The translations under genes and the position numbers were made by a program. A model generated the notes under the pieces. That model had not been told where the DNA came from and ran no database searches. It saw only the letters and a list, made by a program, of their open reading frames with translations. Shown here in pieces: positions 8,223 through 16,639 of a DNA stretch of 27,707 bases (its first letter is position 1; the number at the start of each line of letters is the position of its first letter). Source of the DNA: Akkermansiaceae bacterium UBA5688 (GTDB lineage Bacteria > Verrucomicrobiota > Verrucomicrobiia > Verrucomicrobiales > Akkermansiaceae); the NCBI GenBank assembly GCA_002420315.1, contig DIHU01000122.1:1-27707 (forward strand). The letters are read 5' to 3'.

Positions 8223-10385
8223 CTAGAACCTCCACGTCCAACCCACTTTGGCTACCGCCTCTCTGCCCGAGCTTTCATAGCGCCGCTCCGGGCCCATTTT
8301 AGTCAGACTCTGATTCACCACAAAGTAAACATTACTCCCCGGTTTTACCGTCCACCTCACGCGCCCATTGATTCCGACTTTCTCCGATAAATTGTCATAT
8401 TGCAAATCGGTCGTCAAAAGTAGTTCCGTTGTCGGTGTCCACTGTAGCGCGCCATTCACCACGAAGGTTTCAAAGTCCCCTCCAGGCAGTTGATTCCAAT
8501 CGTTATTCACCGAAACGCGCGTGGCCCATTGCGAGCTTGGTTTCCAAAACATCTCCAGATCAATTCCCTGCCTCTGCCCTCCCAGATATTCCCCTGCACT
8601 CAGTTTTAATCTGGACCCCCACCTCCAGGACGAAGGTGTGCTAAACCCACCAAATACTCGCGTGTGCCGATAATCACCCACTGGAATAATCACACCATCT
8701 AGGATCTCAAAATCTTCCAAGAAGCGCTCGCGCTCGTGCTCAATACCCACATTGTATTCACCTCCGCCCTTCCTCTCAAAAGTCACATCAAATTCAAAAT
8801 CCTCCGATAAAACCTGTCCTCCCAAATCAGCATCAAAACCCGCCGAGAAATCAAAATCAATCTCGTTCCAATTCCTCCCACCCGACTCAAATTCATACGA
8901 GAAGAACGAAGAAAATTCGTAAATTCCCGGTCTCCTCACAAATCCCATCGCTGGATCCAAATCCTTACCCACTCGCTGTAGTCCCACCCGCATGTAGAGA
9001 GGATTGTTTGGGTAGATCCCAGTCAACCCCCACCCGTAGTCATCCAAACCATCACCGTCCGTCTGCATTAACCAGCCAATCAATTCGCCTGTTTTCCCAT
9101 CCCTCCCTAGATAGCTACTATCTTTCAGATGAAAATCTAAACCATAGGTACGAGCCGATCCATTACCGCGAGGATCACCATCCGTCACAATCACTCCCAC
9201 CTGGGACTCCTTGAACAAGTCGTAGGTCACCCGGCCCGCAAATACGTCATCAGCTTCCACCCCCCCCTTTCCTTCCAATCCCACTCCAAGCAAACCCAGA
9301 TTCCAATTCCCCACTTTGCCTGTCAACTTCCCGCCCATCTCAATCGGCACACGCTCACCATTCCCCGACAAACCGATCGTCCGCGAATGAAAAGGGAGGG
9401 GGCTTCTTCTGATTCCCCCAAAGCGAAAATAGCGAGCATCTTCCAAGAAAAAGGCCCGCTTTTCGGGGAAGAAAAGAGGAAATCTTGTGGTATTCACCAC
9501 CCGTTTATCAACCTCCGTGTCTGCAAAATCTGTCTGCCAACTTAGGGTCGTAGTCAATGATGGTGTGACCCGAAAAAAGGCATCGATCGACGGCACGATT
9601 TCAAACGTATTCGAACCACCCATTTCCTCCCGCCAGCGCGATACCAGTGAAGGTCGCACATCTAGTCCCAGCCCAGTCTTCAAATCCCGCATCCCAGTGA
9701 TCCGCCCGGCACCCTCCATTGCGTAAAGCAATTTTTTCCGCGTAGGCGATGCCCACCGCAACTTTTCCTCCTTCCGCCTGATCACGCGCTCAATATTAAA
9801 CCCCCAGCTCTCCTGATTTGGCTCGAAGGCAATACTGCGAAACGGAATCTCAATCTCCGCCACCCAGCCCTCGGCAGTTACGCGCGTCCTGACATCCCAA
9901 ATACAATCCCACTCCATCTCCGGACGATTCCCCGCCCTTACGATACCATCCGCGCTCGACCCCCCCGCTGCAATCCCGAAAAAATATCCCTCGGTTCCCC
10001 GCGCAAACGGATCAATCACGATTCTCAGCCGATCATCACCTGAACCCGTGGAGTCCCTCCTCCGGTCTCTTGCCAAAACCTCTGCTGGACTTCGATCAAA
10101 GCACCTTACTCCCAAATATAAAGCTTCACTCGTGCGCATCAACAAAACTTCCGTCCGCTCCGATACCTCTTCCCCTTCGCGGGGCTCTACCTGCCCAAAA
10201 TTCGTAATCTTCTTCGCCTGCATCCATTCCTCCTCATTCAAAACTCCATCAATCACCGGCTTGCCCTTAATCTGCTGAACCACCACCGAAGGTTGGACCT
10301 CTCCGGCATGAGCATTCCCCAAACAGCTCATCAGCACCACAAAGACCGCGACGATTCCACATTTCACCCGCAGTCCTACGCACAT
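8223..10385 (-). CDS. DUF5916-type outer-membrane protein with CBM9-like N-terminal domain
   Basis: 720 aa from ATG 10385; TTG codons further upstream, up to 10433, are in frame, but the ATG gives the cleaner signal peptide (ending near NAHAG). Residues about 35-230 look like a carbohydrate-binding family 9-like sandwich: KPVIDGVLNEEEW opens it, and the motifs ALYLGVRCFDRSP, DDRLRIVIDPF and EIEIPFRSI follow. The rest has the DUF5916 pattern, with RVVNTTRFPLFFPEKRAFFLEDARYF, then many alternating amphipathic strands. It ends in Trp-Arg-Phe, the terminal aromatic expected of an outer-membrane beta-barrel. By family knowledge these proteins sit in the outer membrane and are often near polymer-use genes; the actual ligand is unknown. 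Coding-strand codons are strongly G-rich compared with the neighbours. Confidence 0.82.
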   Translation of the reverse strand: MCVGLRVKCGIVAVFVVLMSCLGNAHAGEVQPSVVVQQIKGKPVIDGVLNEEEWMQAKKITNFGQVEPREGEEVSERTEVLLMRTSEALYLGVRCFDRSPAEVLARDRRRDSTGSGDDRLRIVIDPFARGTEGYFFGIAAGGSSADGIVRAGNRPEMEWDCIWDVRTRVTAEGWVAEIEIPFRSIAFEPNQESWGFNIERVIRRKEEKLRWASPTRKKLLYAMEGAGRITGMRDLKTGLGLDVRPSLVSRWREEMGGSNTFEIVPSIDAFFRVTPSLTTTLSWQTDFADTEVDKRVVNTTRFPLFFPEKRAFFLEDARYFRFGGIRRSPLPFHSRTIGLSGNGERVPIEMGGKLTGKVGNWNLGLLGVGLEGKGGVEADDVFAGRVTYDLFKESQVGVIVTDGDPRGNGSARTYGLDFHLKDSSYLGRDGKTGELIGWLMQTDGDGLDDYGWGLTGIYPNNPLYMRVGLQRVGKDLDPAMGFVRRPGIYEFSSFFSYEFESGGRNWNEIDFDFSAGFDADLGGQVLSEDFEFDVTFERKGGGEYNVGIEHERERFLEDFEILDGVIIPVGDYRHTRVFGGFSTPSSWRWGSRLKLSAGEYLGGQRQGIDLEMFWKPSSQWATRVSVNNDWNQLPGGDFETFVVNGALQWTPTTELLLTTDLQYDNLSEKVGINGRVRWTVKPGSNVYFVVNQSLTKMGPERRYESSGREAVAKVGWTWRF

Positions 10386-10704
10386 ATTTTTCAATAATAT
10401 CAACCTATGACTCCCACCCACGAAGAACTCCAAAGCAATCGATCATTCTCAATTTTCTTTCTTCAATACGGAAACTTGATCAGCAAAATCCCGAATTATT
10501 AGCACCGGCCGAAAACTTAAATACCACAGGGCCCTAGACCGCAATGCTCTAAGTCTCTCGTAAATCTCTGCCTAGAAATACCCTCTACCCCATTTCAAAA
10601 TTACGCGACACTTAATCCATACCCATATTTCTCTTGGCCTTCTTAACAAAGACCTTCGGCACCAGAGAAAAACGATACCCAAAAAATCACTCAATCGTGG
10701 GGTC
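10386..10704. other. Intergenic region with an imperfect inverted repeat
   Basis: A 319-base gap between two minus-strand genes. No gene of useful length, tRNA or clear promoter is seen. An imperfect inverted repeat has arms at 10628-10637 and 10662-10670, about 9 base pairs with one bulge and a 24-base loop. It lies just downstream of the DUF1080 gene but lacks a T-tract, so a terminator role is only a possibility. The leader of the DUF5916 gene occupies the left part. Confidence 0.35.
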
Positions 10705-11478
10705 TTAATTGCCGGAAGGCTTTATCCTCGGCACAACCAACCTTCGCGCCCAAATATTACGAAATCGAACCGGATTACCATGATCCTGAAGTGAGAGTCC
10801 GCCTGACTTCGCCTTACCACCCTCTTGCACTGCGAACTGCGTCACTACACCATTGTGTAGCACAGTGATTGATCCCGGTTGGATCACTTTGCCATCGGCG
10901 CCCTTTTTCTCCCGAATACAAATAATATCATAGGTCTGCCACTTACCCGGCCCACGACTCGCGTTTACCAAGGTAACACTTTTCTTATAAAGCGAAGAAG
11001 CCTGACCATCGGGATAAGTATCATTTTTAAATGAATCAAGCACCTGCACTTCGGGATATCCTCCAATGAAGACGCCACTATTGCCGCGCCCCTGACTATT
11101 CCCTTTCACCTCAGCCGGCGTGCACCATTCGATATGCCATTGGCAATCTCCCTCGACTTGGATGCGGGTTTGAATCGATCCAGTTCCTCGTACCACCTCC
11201 ATAAAACCATCCTTCACCTGCCAATTTGCACCATCATTTCCATCCTTGGCACGGCCTTTCCACTTCGAAAGGTCACGTCCATCGAAAAAGACGATAGCAT
11301 AGGATGGCACTGCACCTGGTTTGGAATCGGTAGTGTGCCCTGGAGGCGTCACAACTGCCGGACGTTCATTCTTGACCTGTTCCTTGCTCCAACGCCCAGC
11401 GTCGGAGACAGAGACCTGAGCTTGGAGACTGGACAGGTTAGCCAAAAAAGGAGTCAAAGTCAGAAGATAATATTTCAT
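10705..11478 (-). CDS. Secreted DUF1080 (3-keto-disaccharide hydrolase-like) protein
   Basis: 257 aa from ATG 11478. The reading frame stays open upstream to 11799, but that part overlaps the divergent sulfatase gene, and the ATG gives a clean signal peptide (MKYYLLTLTPFLANLSSLQA), so it is the chosen start. The DUF1080 concanavalin-like sandwich spans about residues 55-250: FFDGRDLSKWKGR opens it, with GNSGVFIGGYPEVQVLDS in the middle, and it closes with GGLSLQDHGNPVRFRNIWARRL, the characteristic DUF1080 end. Members of this family hydrolyse or bind 3-keto-glycosides in some characterised cases; the substrate here is unknown. It is divergent from a DUF1080-sulfatase fusion, 145 bases between the start codons, suggesting shared control and a related polysaccharide role. 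Confidence 0.88.
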   Translation of the reverse strand: MKYYLLTLTPFLANLSSLQAQVSVSDAGRWSKEQVKNERPAVVTPPGHTTDSKPGAVPSYAIVFFDGRDLSKWKGRAKDGNDGANWQVKDGFMEVVRGTGSIQTRIQVEGDCQWHIEWCTPAEVKGNSQGRGNSGVFIGGYPEVQVLDSFKNDTYPDGQASSLYKKSVTLVNASRGPGKWQTYDIICIREKKGADGKVIQPGSITVLHNGVVTQFAVQEGGKAKSGGLSLQDHGNPVRFRNIWARRLVVPRIKPSGN

Positions 11479-11623
11479 AGAGAGTAGATTTAAATAGGAA
11501 TGATCGAACCAATCGGCTATAACTACGCCCGATTTAGCGCCTGCTTTCAAGTCCACTCTTGGAATAAGCAAAAGTAGTTTTTTATCGATGGAACTCGAGG
11601 GCAAAATCAGGTGAGATCCCAAG

Positions 11624-14062
11624 ATGCGATTATTCCTAGTCACTGCATTCGCCATTTTGCCACTCCATGCCAATTGGATTGAACTATTCGACGGAAAATC
11701 GACTAACGATTGGACGCCGCGCGCAGGAGTCGAGCAATTCGAAGCCATTAACGGAGAACTCCACCTTCTCGCGAAGACTAATGTCTGGGTCACCTCCAAG
11801 ATTGAAATGGGTGATTTCGAAGCTGAACTAGAGGTTTTCCTCCCTGTGGACCCAGGGTTTAATTCCGGCCTCGCATTCCGTTGCTCGGGGAAAAAAGGTA
11901 GACCGAAAGGTTATCAAATCGAGATCGATCGTAAAGCTCCTGGCGGAATATATGGAATCGGTCTTGGTGGCTGGCTTACAAAGAACAAAGGCACGCTCAA
12001 AGAAGGCCAGTGGAATCACTTTCGCGTCATCGCCCAAGGCAATCGTATTGAGACCTTCGTAAATGGAAATCCCGTCGCCGACATTCGTGAGGAAAGACAA
12101 CTTAAGGGCTACTTTGGAATTCAACATCACGGCAAAGGGGGCGTCGTCAAATTTCGTAATATTCGTGCCCGCAAGCTCAACTCTAAAGCCTCGACTCTCG
12201 AACGACCCAACATCCTCTGGATCGTCGCCGAGGATCTAAGCCCTGCTCTCGGCTGCTACGGCCACCTCGATGCTCGCACTCCAAATCTTGATGCCTTCGC
12301 CAAGGAAAGCATTCTCTTCACCAGTGCCTTTGCAGCTTACCCAGTCTGCTCTCCTTCGCGCTCTTGTCTCATCACCGGGATGTATCCTTCCACGACTGGA
12401 ACCGGGCAAATGCGCTCAGCCTTCCCACTCCCCCGAGGAGTAAAAGGGTTTCCGCAATACCTTCGCGAAGTTGGTTACCACACAACAAATAATGTCAAAA
12501 CCGACTATAACTCGGCAGATGCAGGACGAATCACCAAAAATTCGTGGGTTGAATCAAGCTCGAAGGCCCACTGGCGGACTCGCAAAAAAGGCCAACCTTT
12601 CTTTGCGGTTTTTAACGATATGACCACCCACCAGTCGCGCACCATGGTCTGGCCTTACCACGTATTTAAGAAGGAGATTCAAGCGGGCCTTTCTCCCGAC
12701 GAAATTCACAAACCGAACAAAGTCCAAGTTCCCCCCTACTATCCCGACACTTCGCTGATCCGACGAGAACTTGCCCGTTTTCATGACTGCGTCACCGTAA
12801 TGGACCGGAATACCGGAAGTATTCTTGCGGATCTGGAAAAAGACGGCCTTGCCGAAGACACGATTGTTTTCTTTTACTCCGACCACGGTTCAGGAATGCC
12901 ACGTCACAAGCGACTTCTCACCGATTCAGGAATGCGGGTGCCCCTCATTGTTAGGGTTCCGAAAAAATGGCAACACCTCGTCCCCGGATCCGAAAATGGC
13001 GGCAGCAAATCTGATAAGCTAATTTCCTTTGTGGACTTTGCACCGACCGTTCTCGCGCTTTGCGGAATTGATGCTCCACCCTACATGCAGGGACATAATT
13101 TTCTGGATCAAAAAAATAAACGTGAGTGGGTTTACGGTGCTCGTGATCGGGTTGACGAGGTCTTTGACTGCTCCCGTTCGGTTCGCAACGACCGCTGGCT
13201 ATACATTCGAAACTATCACCCATTTCTCGGTTGGAACCAGCCTTCGGTTTTCTCAGACTTAGGTGAAATCCGGAATGAAATTACCAATTATTCACTTAAT
13301 ACTAGGAGGCGCCTTTCAAGCGAACAAACTCATTACGTCTCACCACAGCGGGCTCCTATTGAGTTTTATGATTGCCTCGCCGATCCCGAGAACACCCGTA
13401 ACCTTGCTCTTAAAAAATTAAGCCCCACTCAGCAGGTCTCGCTCGAAAAAGCCCAACGAGCCCTAAAAAGGATTCGCAAGAAAACTCGAGACGTAGGATG
13501 CCTACCTGAAGGAGTCATGGCTGACGTGGTAAACAAAAATGGAGAATCAATTGCCGATCTTGCTCGGAATGGAAAGCTCAAGCTCGACCAAATCTGGGAT
13601 GTCGCCGATTCGGTTGGGAGAGACACCGAATCCACCCTTAACTTTCTCAAGTCCACCGACCCCTCAATCAGTTTTTGGATTATCAATGCCCTCAAAGCTT
13701 CTCTGCCAAGTGATAAGAATAATGATGAAGCCTTCCGCCACGTCACGCAGACAGCTCATGTTGAGGCCAGTATCGAAGCTGCCGCTTGGCTAGCCGGAGA
13801 AAGCCGCTACTCAGAAAAAGCTATCCAGGTGCTTATAAACGAACTGGAAAACCCAAACTGGGCCGTTGCACTCCGTGCCTGCCGCGCGATCGAACTTCTT
13901 GGTTTACAAGCCAAGCAAGCTGCCGCCCCAATGAAAAAACTTTACGCTCTCAACCGCCACAAGAAGGGCGATGCCGCGCTCTTCCTTGCTTTCTCATCCG
14001 GCGCGTTTCTCGATAAACTAGGTGAGGAAACGGAAGCTTGGGACTTCACTCCCAAACACTGA
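11624..14062 (+). CDS. Secreted DUF1080-sulfatase fusion with C-terminal helical repeats
   Basis: 812 aa. A signal peptide (MRLFLVTAFAILPLHA) leads into a DUF1080 sandwich at about 17-185 (ELFDGKSTNDW to VKFRNIRARKL). A formylglycine-dependent sulfatase domain follows at about 194-600. Visible active-site parts are the NILWIVAED metal-binding start (E203-D204), the modification motif CSPSR with Cys242, and SDHG (D420-H421) with H428-K429 downstream. The last 170 residues are helical and look like degenerate HEAT repeats (for example NWAVALRACRAIELLGLQAKQAAAPMKKL). By family knowledge it would cleave sulfate esters in the periplasm or outside the cell after Cys242 is converted to formylglycine; no maturase gene is in the window. 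The sulfated substrate is not identifiable. It is divergent from the solo DUF1080 gene. Confidence 0.88.
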   Translation: MRLFLVTAFAILPLHANWIELFDGKSTNDWTPRAGVEQFEAINGELHLLAKTNVWVTSKIEMGDFEAELEVFLPVDPGFNSGLAFRCSGKKGRPKGYQIEIDRKAPGGIYGIGLGGWLTKNKGTLKEGQWNHFRVIAQGNRIETFVNGNPVADIREERQLKGYFGIQHHGKGGVVKFRNIRARKLNSKASTLERPNILWIVAEDLSPALGCYGHLDARTPNLDAFAKESILFTSAFAAYPVCSPSRSCLITGMYPSTTGTGQMRSAFPLPRGVKGFPQYLREVGYHTTNNVKTDYNSADAGRITKNSWVESSSKAHWRTRKKGQPFFAVFNDMTTHQSRTMVWPYHVFKKEIQAGLSPDEIHKPNKVQVPPYYPDTSLIRRELARFHDCVTVMDRNTGSILADLEKDGLAEDTIVFFYSDHGSGMPRHKRLLTDSGMRVPLIVRVPKKWQHLVPGSENGGSKSDKLISFVDFAPTVLALCGIDAPPYMQGHNFLDQKNKREWVYGARDRVDEVFDCSRSVRNDRWLYIRNYHPFLGWNQPSVFSDLGEIRNEITNYSLNTRRRLSSEQTHYVSPQRAPIEFYDCLADPENTRNLALKKLSPTQQVSLEKAQRALKRIRKKTRDVGCLPEGVMADVVNKNGESIADLARNGKLKLDQIWDVADSVGRDTESTLNFLKSTDPSISFWIINALKASLPSDKNNDEAFRHVTQTAHVEASIEAAAWLAGESRYSEKAIQVLINELENPNWAVALRACRAIELLGLQAKQAAAPMKKLYALNRHKKGDAALFLAFSSGAFLDKLGEETEAWDFTPKH

Positions 14063-14223
14063 AGAGCCTTGTCCCTTTAAGACAAAGAATATCTGTTTAT
14101 ATTCAAATAACCCAGTAGAAGAAACGACCCACCACTTTACGGGAATAAGTCTTAGCCTCCGCCAAAAAAAGTGGCCTTTACTGGTCGCGAAGATTTGATC
14201 CTGATTCCCGTATTCTTCTTCAG
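14063..14223. other. Convergent intergenic region with weak inverted repeats
   Basis: 161 bases between the sulfatase gene and the opposing protease gene. Two weak inverted repeats are present: GAATAT/ATATTC at 14087-14104 with a 6-base loop, and CCACTTT/AAAGTGG at 14132-14138 and 14168-14174 with a 29-base loop. Neither is GC-rich with a T-tract, so termination here is unproven. Confidence 0.3.
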
Positions 14224-15567
14224 CTAATTCAACGCACCCATTGTAATTCTAAGGCGGTAAAAAAGAGAGCCATTTTGTTCGGGTGTTCGAGTCAAGGAGC
14301 GAGTTTGCACTCCAGCTGGATTATCCCGAACACTCGAAATCTGGGTTAGATCGCCAACTGGAGCCCAGTTATTCAAGTCGGCTGAGGACTCCAGCACCGT
14401 GGTAAGGTGTCGTCCTTCCAAATCCAACGACTCGACTAAAACGAAGGAGTGGGAACCGTCCGGAAGATAATCAATCGTCATTGGTCCTGTTCCTTTGCTA
14501 GCATCGCTCGGGTTAGAACCCACAAGATATTCTTCGAGATTTGAAAACCCATCGTTATCCGGATCATCAGAAAACCCTGAAAGGGAGATCCCTGATTCCT
14601 CGAGCCAATTATTAAACTTTTCAGCTGGACTCAGATCTTTCCATTCAATGGCTGGGTCAATAAGGGCCTGAATTTCCTCGGCACAATCACTGATTCGCGA
14701 GCCATAACCATTGGTCTGACGATAGAAGCGCATATCTGATGGATTCACAGATTCACCACCCATCGGAATCAAATTCCACCCAGAATCGTCACTACCAATA
14801 TGGAGTCCACCGGCATCGTAGAAAGCTCCATTAAAGCTATTTTGATTTGAGGGAATCGCGGAAGACGAATAAGAAGCATCCACCGAAAAGGTGACTGCAG
14901 CCAACTTCCAAATCGAGCCATCTTTGATGAACCAACCACCACCCGAATCACGGGGGGAGACAATCGCCTCATCCTCGCCCAACACATCTGAAAAATCGAA
15001 ATGCAGAAGTTCATTACCTTCGATCTCTACGGAACCGCCCACCTCATTACGGCCCCATCGAGATTTTTGCGTCGTATAAGCGCCCCACTTCCAACCTCTT
15101 CCTAGGACTTCCTCCTCACGATCAATGCCCCGCCCGTGAACAACCATCTCTTTACCAACCTCATCTGACTTCGTGTAGAGCAAAGCATAGCTATCGAAAG
15201 TTTCCCAAATTTCAAAAACCCGCAAATCAGAATCCCCTATCCTCAACGGAGTGCCCTTTATTGCAAAAGTCTTTAGGCCAACCCCATTAAAAAAGGCCTG
15301 CTGTGTGACCTGCTCTTGGTTAGCACCAAGATGAGTTGCGGTAATAAAATGTTTAGGGGAAATAATGGTGGCATGCGAGGTCAGGTATCGCAACTGATGC
15401 TGCCAACCACTCCCCGCATAATCACCCGTGGGAGCAGTGCGTGTATTCGCGGCAGGGCTTAAACCATCTCGGAAAACCAACCCACTCGCCGGAAGCCCTA
15501 AGACCGCCAAAAACAACATCCCTCTCACAATATGGTAGAATAGCCCTGATTCGCTTCCTTGTCGCAT
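14224..15567 (-). CDS. Secreted trypsin-like (S1-fold) serine protease with TSP3-like calcium motif
   Basis: 447 aa from ATG 15567, which lies 19 bases after the ribonuclease HI stop; the frame is open upstream but would overlap that gene. A signal segment is at about residues 15-29. A catalytic triad can be read: His79 in FITATHLG, Asp114 in GDSDLRVFEI and Ser208 in RDSGGGW, replacing the usual TAAHC, DIALL and GDSGGP. This supports an S1-like fold, but the oxyanion-hole context GDSGG is changed to RDSGG. A thrombospondin-3/EF-like motif, DPDNDGFSNLEEYLVGSNP, follows at about 335-353. The C-terminal 80 residues (LESSADLNNWAPVGD to SLFYRLRI) match a tail style common on secreted verrucomicrobial proteins. 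Target unknown; an inactive homologue is possible. Confidence 0.65.
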   Translation of the reverse strand: MRQGSESGLFYHIVRGMLFLAVLGLPASGLVFRDGLSPAANTRTAPTGDYAGSGWQHQLRYLTSHATIISPKHFITATHLGANQEQVTQQAFFNGVGLKTFAIKGTPLRIGDSDLRVFEIWETFDSYALLYTKSDEVGKEMVVHGRGIDREEEVLGRGWKWGAYTTQKSRWGRNEVGGSVEIEGNELLHFDFSDVLGEDEAIVSPRDSGGGWFIKDGSIWKLAAVTFSVDASYSSSAIPSNQNSFNGAFYDAGGLHIGSDDSGWNLIPMGGESVNPSDMRFYRQTNGYGSRISDCAEEIQALIDPAIEWKDLSPAEKFNNWLEESGISLSGFSDDPDNDGFSNLEEYLVGSNPSDASKGTGPMTIDYLPDGSHSFVLVESLDLEGRHLTTVLESSADLNNWAPVGDLTQISSVRDNPAGVQTRSLTRTPEQNGSLFYRLRITMGALN

Positions 15568-15586
15568 CAAAATTAAAGAATACTCT

Positions 15587-16081
15587 CTAGCCAAATAACT
15601 CCGGATCGTGAGCTTGTTGATCAAGGTATCCCGAGTCTGCGATAAGCTTTCCAGCATCAATTGCCTCATGTACTAAGGCATCACAACGTTCATTGAGTGC
15701 GTTACCGGCGTGTCCCTTAACCCACTTCCAAGCGATGGTGTGCCCTCCAGTCTCTTGATCAAGCTGCTCCCAAAGATCACGATTCAACACTGGTTTCTTA
15801 TCCGATTTTAACCACCCACGCTTCTTCCAACCGACCAGCCAACCCTTAGTCATGGCGTCGACTAGATATTTAGAATCCGAATACAATGTGATCGAGCACG
15901 GCTCCTTAAGGATTCCTAGCGAAGCGATCGCGGCCATAAGCTCCATGCGATTATTAGTGGTATGATCAAATGCCCCTTTCAGCTCCTTACGATGCTGACC
16001 AAAAATGACGACTGCCCCAAATCCCCCCGGCCCGGGATTTCCGCGGGCCCCTCCATCTGTGTATATTTCAACCCTCTTCAT
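15587..16081 (-). CDS. rnhA: Ribonuclease HI
   Basis: 164 aa, slightly longer than E. coli RnhA (155). It degrades the RNA strand of RNA-DNA hybrids in the cytoplasm, during primer removal and R-loop clearance. All metal-binding residues are in place: D9 in IYTDGGARGNPGPGG, E47 in NNRMEL, D69 in YSDSKYL and D134 in NERCDALVHEA, with catalytic H124 in VKGHAGN. The basic WLVGWKKRGWLKSDKKPV protrusion of the E. coli type is present. The ATG overlaps the stop of the upstream YcxB-like gene (ATGA, 4 bases), so the two are translationally coupled. The last 10 residues (about 155-164) are a tail not seen in short homologues. Confidence 0.96.
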   Translation of the reverse strand: MKRVEIYTDGGARGNPGPGGFGAVVIFGQHRKELKGAFDHTTNNRMELMAAIASLGILKEPCSITLYSDSKYLVDAMTKGWLVGWKKRGWLKSDKKPVLNRDLWEQLDQETGGHTIAWKWVKGHAGNALNERCDALVHEAIDAGKLIADSGYLDQQAHDPELFG

Positions 16082-16569
16082 AAAGCGGCAATCTTAGTCT
16101 CACACATTTTACTCACAGCCTCAAAATCCTCCTGCGACGAAAAGGCCGACTTCGGTAAAATAAAATATTGATCCTTCTGGAGATAGAGCAGAATTCCCTT
16201 GGGAGACAAGTAGCGATCTTCGAATTCTCTCCACCTCAGGGTCTTCTCATGACCCTTCGATTCCTGATGGACCTCATGATCGGAAAAGGTCCAAGCCAGC
16301 ATCTGGCCGGCTTCAGGGGACGACTTAGAGCTATGGATAAGGCGAAATTGCCAGAAGGTTTTACGCATAAAAAGCAAAGGGCCGACCAGGATGCATAAAA
16401 ACCCAAAGGTTTGCTCACCTAGAAAGAGAAGAAGCGCTCCGATCGGGACCAAAATAAGATAAAAATATCGAAACATCAAAAAAATGGGATGCCGGTTCCG
16501 CATGTGCATCGCCGAGCCCAACTTTAGGGTCTTGACGTCAAATCGGCTCGTTGCTTGATACTGATCCAT
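16078..16569 (-). CDS. YcxB-like membrane protein
   Basis: 163 aa from ATG 16569, chosen because an AAAGGAG ribosome binding site precedes it and the open frame further upstream overlaps the start of the divergent gene. Two hydrophobic segments at about residues 32-70 (YFYLILVPIGALLLFLG and FGFLCILVGPLLFM) form a hairpin. A soluble domain follows, with WTFSDHEVHQES and KTLRWREFEDRYLSPKGILLYLQKDQYFILPKSAF. This pattern matches the YcxB-like C-terminal domain family, a small membrane protein family without an established function. Its stop overlaps the rnhA start by 4 bases. The link with RNase HI is probably only co-transcription. Confidence 0.7.
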   Translation of the reverse strand: MDQYQATSRFDVKTLKLGSAMHMRNRHPIFLMFRYFYLILVPIGALLLFLGEQTFGFLCILVGPLLFMRKTFWQFRLIHSSKSSPEAGQMLAWTFSDHEVHQESKGHEKTLRWREFEDRYLSPKGILLYLQKDQYFILPKSAFSSQEDFEAVSKMCETKIAAL

Positions 16570-16572
16570 CTG

Positions 16573-16579
16573 CTCCTTT
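16573..16579 (-). promoter_or_regulatory. Ribosome binding site of the YcxB-like gene
   Basis: AAAGGAG read on the minus strand, three bases before ATG 16569. It is one of the few strong Shine-Dalgarno matches in the window and decides the start of this gene against upstream in-frame codons. Confidence 0.65.
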
Positions 16580-16639
16580 AGCCATAGCGGCTTCCTTTGC
16601 GCTGGACAAGACCATGATGTCCATGACTTTGTAAAGGGG

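Noticed and set aside
11479..11799. Upstream extension of the DUF1080 reading frame
   Set aside because: It overlaps the 5' end of the sulfatase gene and lacks a signal peptide; the ATG at 11478 gives a normal export signal.
14087..14174. Terminators between the sulfatase and protease genes
   Set aside because: The stems are short, A/T-rich or have a 29-base loop, and none is followed by a T-tract.
15568..15669. Upstream extension of the trypsin-like protein into rnhA
   Set aside because: ATG 15567 lies just after the rnhA stop and gives a proper signal segment; the extension would overlap rnhA by about 80 bases.
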